Below, one piece after another: positions 62,238 to 64,000 of a stretch of DNA of 64,000 nucleotides. Numbering within the stretch: position 1 is the first letter of the stretch; each line of letters starts with the position of its first letter. Source of the DNA: Calditrichales bacterium MX18-03 (lineage in GTDB: Bacteria > Bacillota > Clostridia > Lutisporales > Lutisporaceae); the NCBI GenBank assembly GCA_021083345.1, contig JAJGRE010000002.1, positions 558,001 to 622,000 on the forward strand, given 5' to 3'. The notes beneath the pieces are model-generated. The model worked only from the letters and a program-made list of their open reading frames with translations, made no database searches and had not been told where the DNA came from. Made by a program: the position numbers and the translations under genes.

Positions 62238-64000
62238 CTATTTCCTGTCTTGCAGGTTCTTCAGCTTCCTGACGATAGTGGACTGGTTGACGCCCAATAC
62301 TTCGGCTATCTTGTAGGTATTGCCGTAAGCCTTGTAAGCACGGGTAATGATCTGCTTCTCCAGCTCGGAAATGGCTTCTCTGAGCGGTACGATGCTGTTT
62401 ACGATGATCTGCCCGTGCTGCGTCTTTGAAAGCCGGTTCATATACGGCGGGATATCCTTTGCTGTGATCTCCTGATCAATAGATGTTACAACGATTCTCT
62501 CAATAATGTTCTCCAGCTCCCGCACATTGCCGGGCCAATAGTAACTGTCCAATATGGCCGGAACATCCGGGGCGAACTCCTTGCTGCAGCCATACTGCTT
62601 GTTGAATACATCCAGAAAATGATGGGCTAGCGGTATAATATCAGCTTTTCTCTCTCTCAACGGCGGGATGTGGATGGAGACCACATTCAACCGGTAATAC
62701 AGATCTTCCCTGAACCGGCCTTCATCCACCATTTTCTTCAGGTCATTATTAGTAGCCGCTATGATCCGGATATCGATCTGTTCATTTTTTGAAGAGCCGA
62801 TACGGCGCACGTTTTTATCCTGCAGGACCTGGAGCAGCTTCACCTGCAGCGGCGGAGGCAGATCCCCTATTTCATCCAGAAAGATGGTGCCGTTATGGGC
62901 CTGCTCAAAGTATCCGGTTTTACCTTCCTTTTTGGCACCTGTAAAGGCACCATACTCATATCCGAAAAACTCGGATTCCAGCAGGTTTTCCGGTATGGCC
63001 CCACAGTTCACCTTTACATAAGGTCCGTCTTTCACCGGACTCAGATTGTGTATCAGCCTGGCGATGACGTCCTTGCCTACACCCGTTTCGCCCAGCAGCA
63101 GAACCGTTGACTTGTACTTTGAAGCCTGTGCGGCCAGCTTCTGTACCTTCCCGAATTCCAGACTTTCTGCAACGATCCCTTCATAGGAGGATATTTCTTT
63201 TCCCTCCTTTTTCGGGATGTCACGCTTCAAACGGCTCAGCTCCTCAATATCACGGATATTGGTCACAACGCCGACAATTTCATCTTTCTCGTATATAGGG
63301 TTGCCGGTGGCGATAAACCGCTTTTGGTTTTTGCCTTCCTGCAAAAAAGTGACTCTTCTTTTTTCCTTCAGGGCCAGCAAGGCTGCAGCCGGTATGTCTT
63401 CCAGCCCCACCATGTTGTTCCAGGCAGAGTTGGCTTTGATGATTTTGCCAGCCGCATCGCATACCACCATCCCATCGTAGGATGACTCAAATATGGCATT
63501 CAACTGCTCATTCAGGCGATTCACGGTATCACAGGCTTCACTCAGCTTCAAGCAGCTTTGGCTTTTCTGGGAGAGCAAATAGGGGATGCACATTTCCACC
63601 TCCGCAATTCCCTGGTATACGGCAGTGGCCTTATCCCTGCAGGTCAAATAGCCGCAGGCGCCGCAGTTCAGCTCATCCTCCTCCGCAAATTTATCGATTT
63701 GGGCAAGTATGCTTCGAATACTGCCTTCATCAGGCTGGCTTAGGGGCACCATCCTATCATGAAAAGTTCTTCCCATATCGATGTCTTCAAACCTGCCGAT
63801 CGGAATCTCCCCCTGAACAACGGCCTTCCTGCCGATTAAATCCACGATAAGCTTTTGTCGTTCATGGATCAGCAGGTCATTTTCCATACCGGCGCCGTCT
63901 ATGCAGCCTCTGCAGCCCAAAACATCGTAAAACAGAAAGTCCGATGTGCCATACCTTTGAGCTTGCTCCAAATGCTTCACCAGCTCTATGCAATTGCTTA
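62238..64000 (-). CDS. Sigma-54 activator with hydrogenase-like N-terminal domain (start outside window)
   Basis: About 586 residues visible; the frame is open to base 64000, so GTG 63980 is not a convincing start. Visible part begins with 'LGCRGCIDGAG', like the last H-cluster motif of [FeFe] hydrogenases, then an Fe-S domain 'CGACGYLTCRDKATAV' (Cx2Cx4C plus a later Cys), a PAS domain ('FESSYDGMVVCDAAGKIIKA'), the AAA+ domain with 'GETGVGKDVIA', 'YGAFTGAKKEGK' and 'GTIFLDEIGDLP', and a TyrR-type helix-turn-helix ('YKIAEVLGVNQSTIVRKLKN'). It should activate the hyd promoter just downstream in response to hydrogen or redox state; the signal is inferred. Confidence 0.9.
   Translation of the reverse strand, partial: SNCIELVKHLEQAQRYGTSDFLFYDVLGCRGCIDGAGMENDLLIHERQKLIVDLIGRKAVVQGEIPIGRFEDIDMGRTFHDRMVPLSQPDEGSIRSILAQIDKFAEEDELNCGACGYLTCRDKATAVYQGIAEVEMCIPYLLSQKSQSCLKLSEACDTVNRLNEQLNAIFESSYDGMVVCDAAGKIIKANSAWNNMVGLEDIPAAALLALKEKRRVTFLQEGKNQKRFIATGNPIYEKDEIVGVVTNIRDIEELSRLKRDIPKKEGKEISSYEGIVAESLEFGKVQKLAAQASKYKSTVLLLGETGVGKDVIARLIHNLSPVKDGPYVKVNCGAIPENLLESEFFGYEYGAFTGAKKEGKTGYFEQAHNGTIFLDEIGDLPPPLQVKLLQVLQDKNVRRIGSSKNEQIDIRIIAATNNDLKKMVDEGRFREDLYYRLNVVSIHIPPLRERKADIIPLAHHFLDVFNKQYGCSKEFAPDVPAILDSYYWPGNVRELENIIERIVVTSIDQEITAKDIPPYMNRLSKTQHGQIIVNSIVPLREAISELEKQIITRAYKAYGNTYKIAEVLGVNQSTIVRKLKNLQDRK

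Noticed and set aside
1-64000. CRISPR array, tRNA/rRNA, insertion sequence, prophage or toxin-antitoxin module
   Set aside because: Looked for on both strands; no regularly spaced repeats, no cloverleaf, no transposase, integrase or phage genes were seen.

Overview
The window comes from a Gram-positive, endospore-forming anaerobe of the class Clostridia. This rests on a ger spore-germination operon, strong AGGAGG-type ribosome binding sites with frequent GTG/TTG starts, a soluble multi-subunit [FeFe] hydrogenase, many ferredoxin-type proteins and a probable selenoprotein peroxiredoxin. No tRNA, rRNA, CRISPR array, insertion sequence or phage gene was seen. Base composition looks even across the window, so nothing points clearly to recent transfer.

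Layout. 1-3.9 kb: gerA (cut by the window edge), gerC, a small membrane protein and gerB. 3.9-9.6 kb: zinc-ribbon protein, FAD oxidoreductase, cardiolipin synthase, PHP phosphoesterase and a DUF4825-type membrane-anchored protein. 9.6-18.7 kb: mixed small units, each with its own regulator: AraC factors, MATE pump, N-terminal-nucleophile amidase, TetR/GNAT pair, TPR protein, YhhN-like membrane protein and MFS transporter. 18.7-22.2 kb: AraC regulator, class V aminotransferase and PucR regulator.

22.3-41 kb is a sugar-catabolism island. Its core is rhamnose use: rhaB-rhaA-class II aldolase (minus strand), an AraC activator facing rhaB, a ribose-type ABC transporter with two separate tandem ATPases, two permeases, a lipoprotein binding protein and rhamnose mutarotase, followed by a uroporphyrinogen-decarboxylase-like protein. 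Next to it lies a second operon: SrlD-like dehydrogenase, PHP protein, DeoR regulator and a double-domain class II aldolase, facing a zinc polyol/sugar-phosphate dehydrogenase. Two DeoR regulators are present. A spaced TGTTC/TGTTT direct repeat lies at three promoters in the island and may be their operator.

42-56.4 kb: a lipoprotein with a copper-amine-oxidase-like C-terminus, two M24 aminopeptidases with an XRE-cupin regulator, an HD-GYP protein, a flavodoxin/ferredoxin plus FMN-binding pair, a peroxiredoxin whose catalytic cysteine codon is TGA, EamA transporter, LD-carboxypeptidase, DUF421 protein, Fe-S aldo/keto reductase, YitT protein and an EIIC-like membrane protein.

56.5-64 kb: a hydrogenase operon hydC-hydB-hydA (minus strand). 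HydB is a long fusion of a NuoF-like diaphorase with a complete GltD/NfnB-like flavoprotein. Directly upstream, in the same direction, is a sigma-54 activator whose N-terminal part (running off the window) ends in a cysteine motif like the last H-cluster motif of [FeFe] hydrogenases, followed by an Fe-S domain and PAS. Between them are a near-consensus -24/-12 promoter and three ATGCA-N4-TGCAT-type dyads at enhancer distance. This hydrogen/redox-sensing arrangement, the HydB fusion and the selenoprotein peroxiredoxin are the most notable items.
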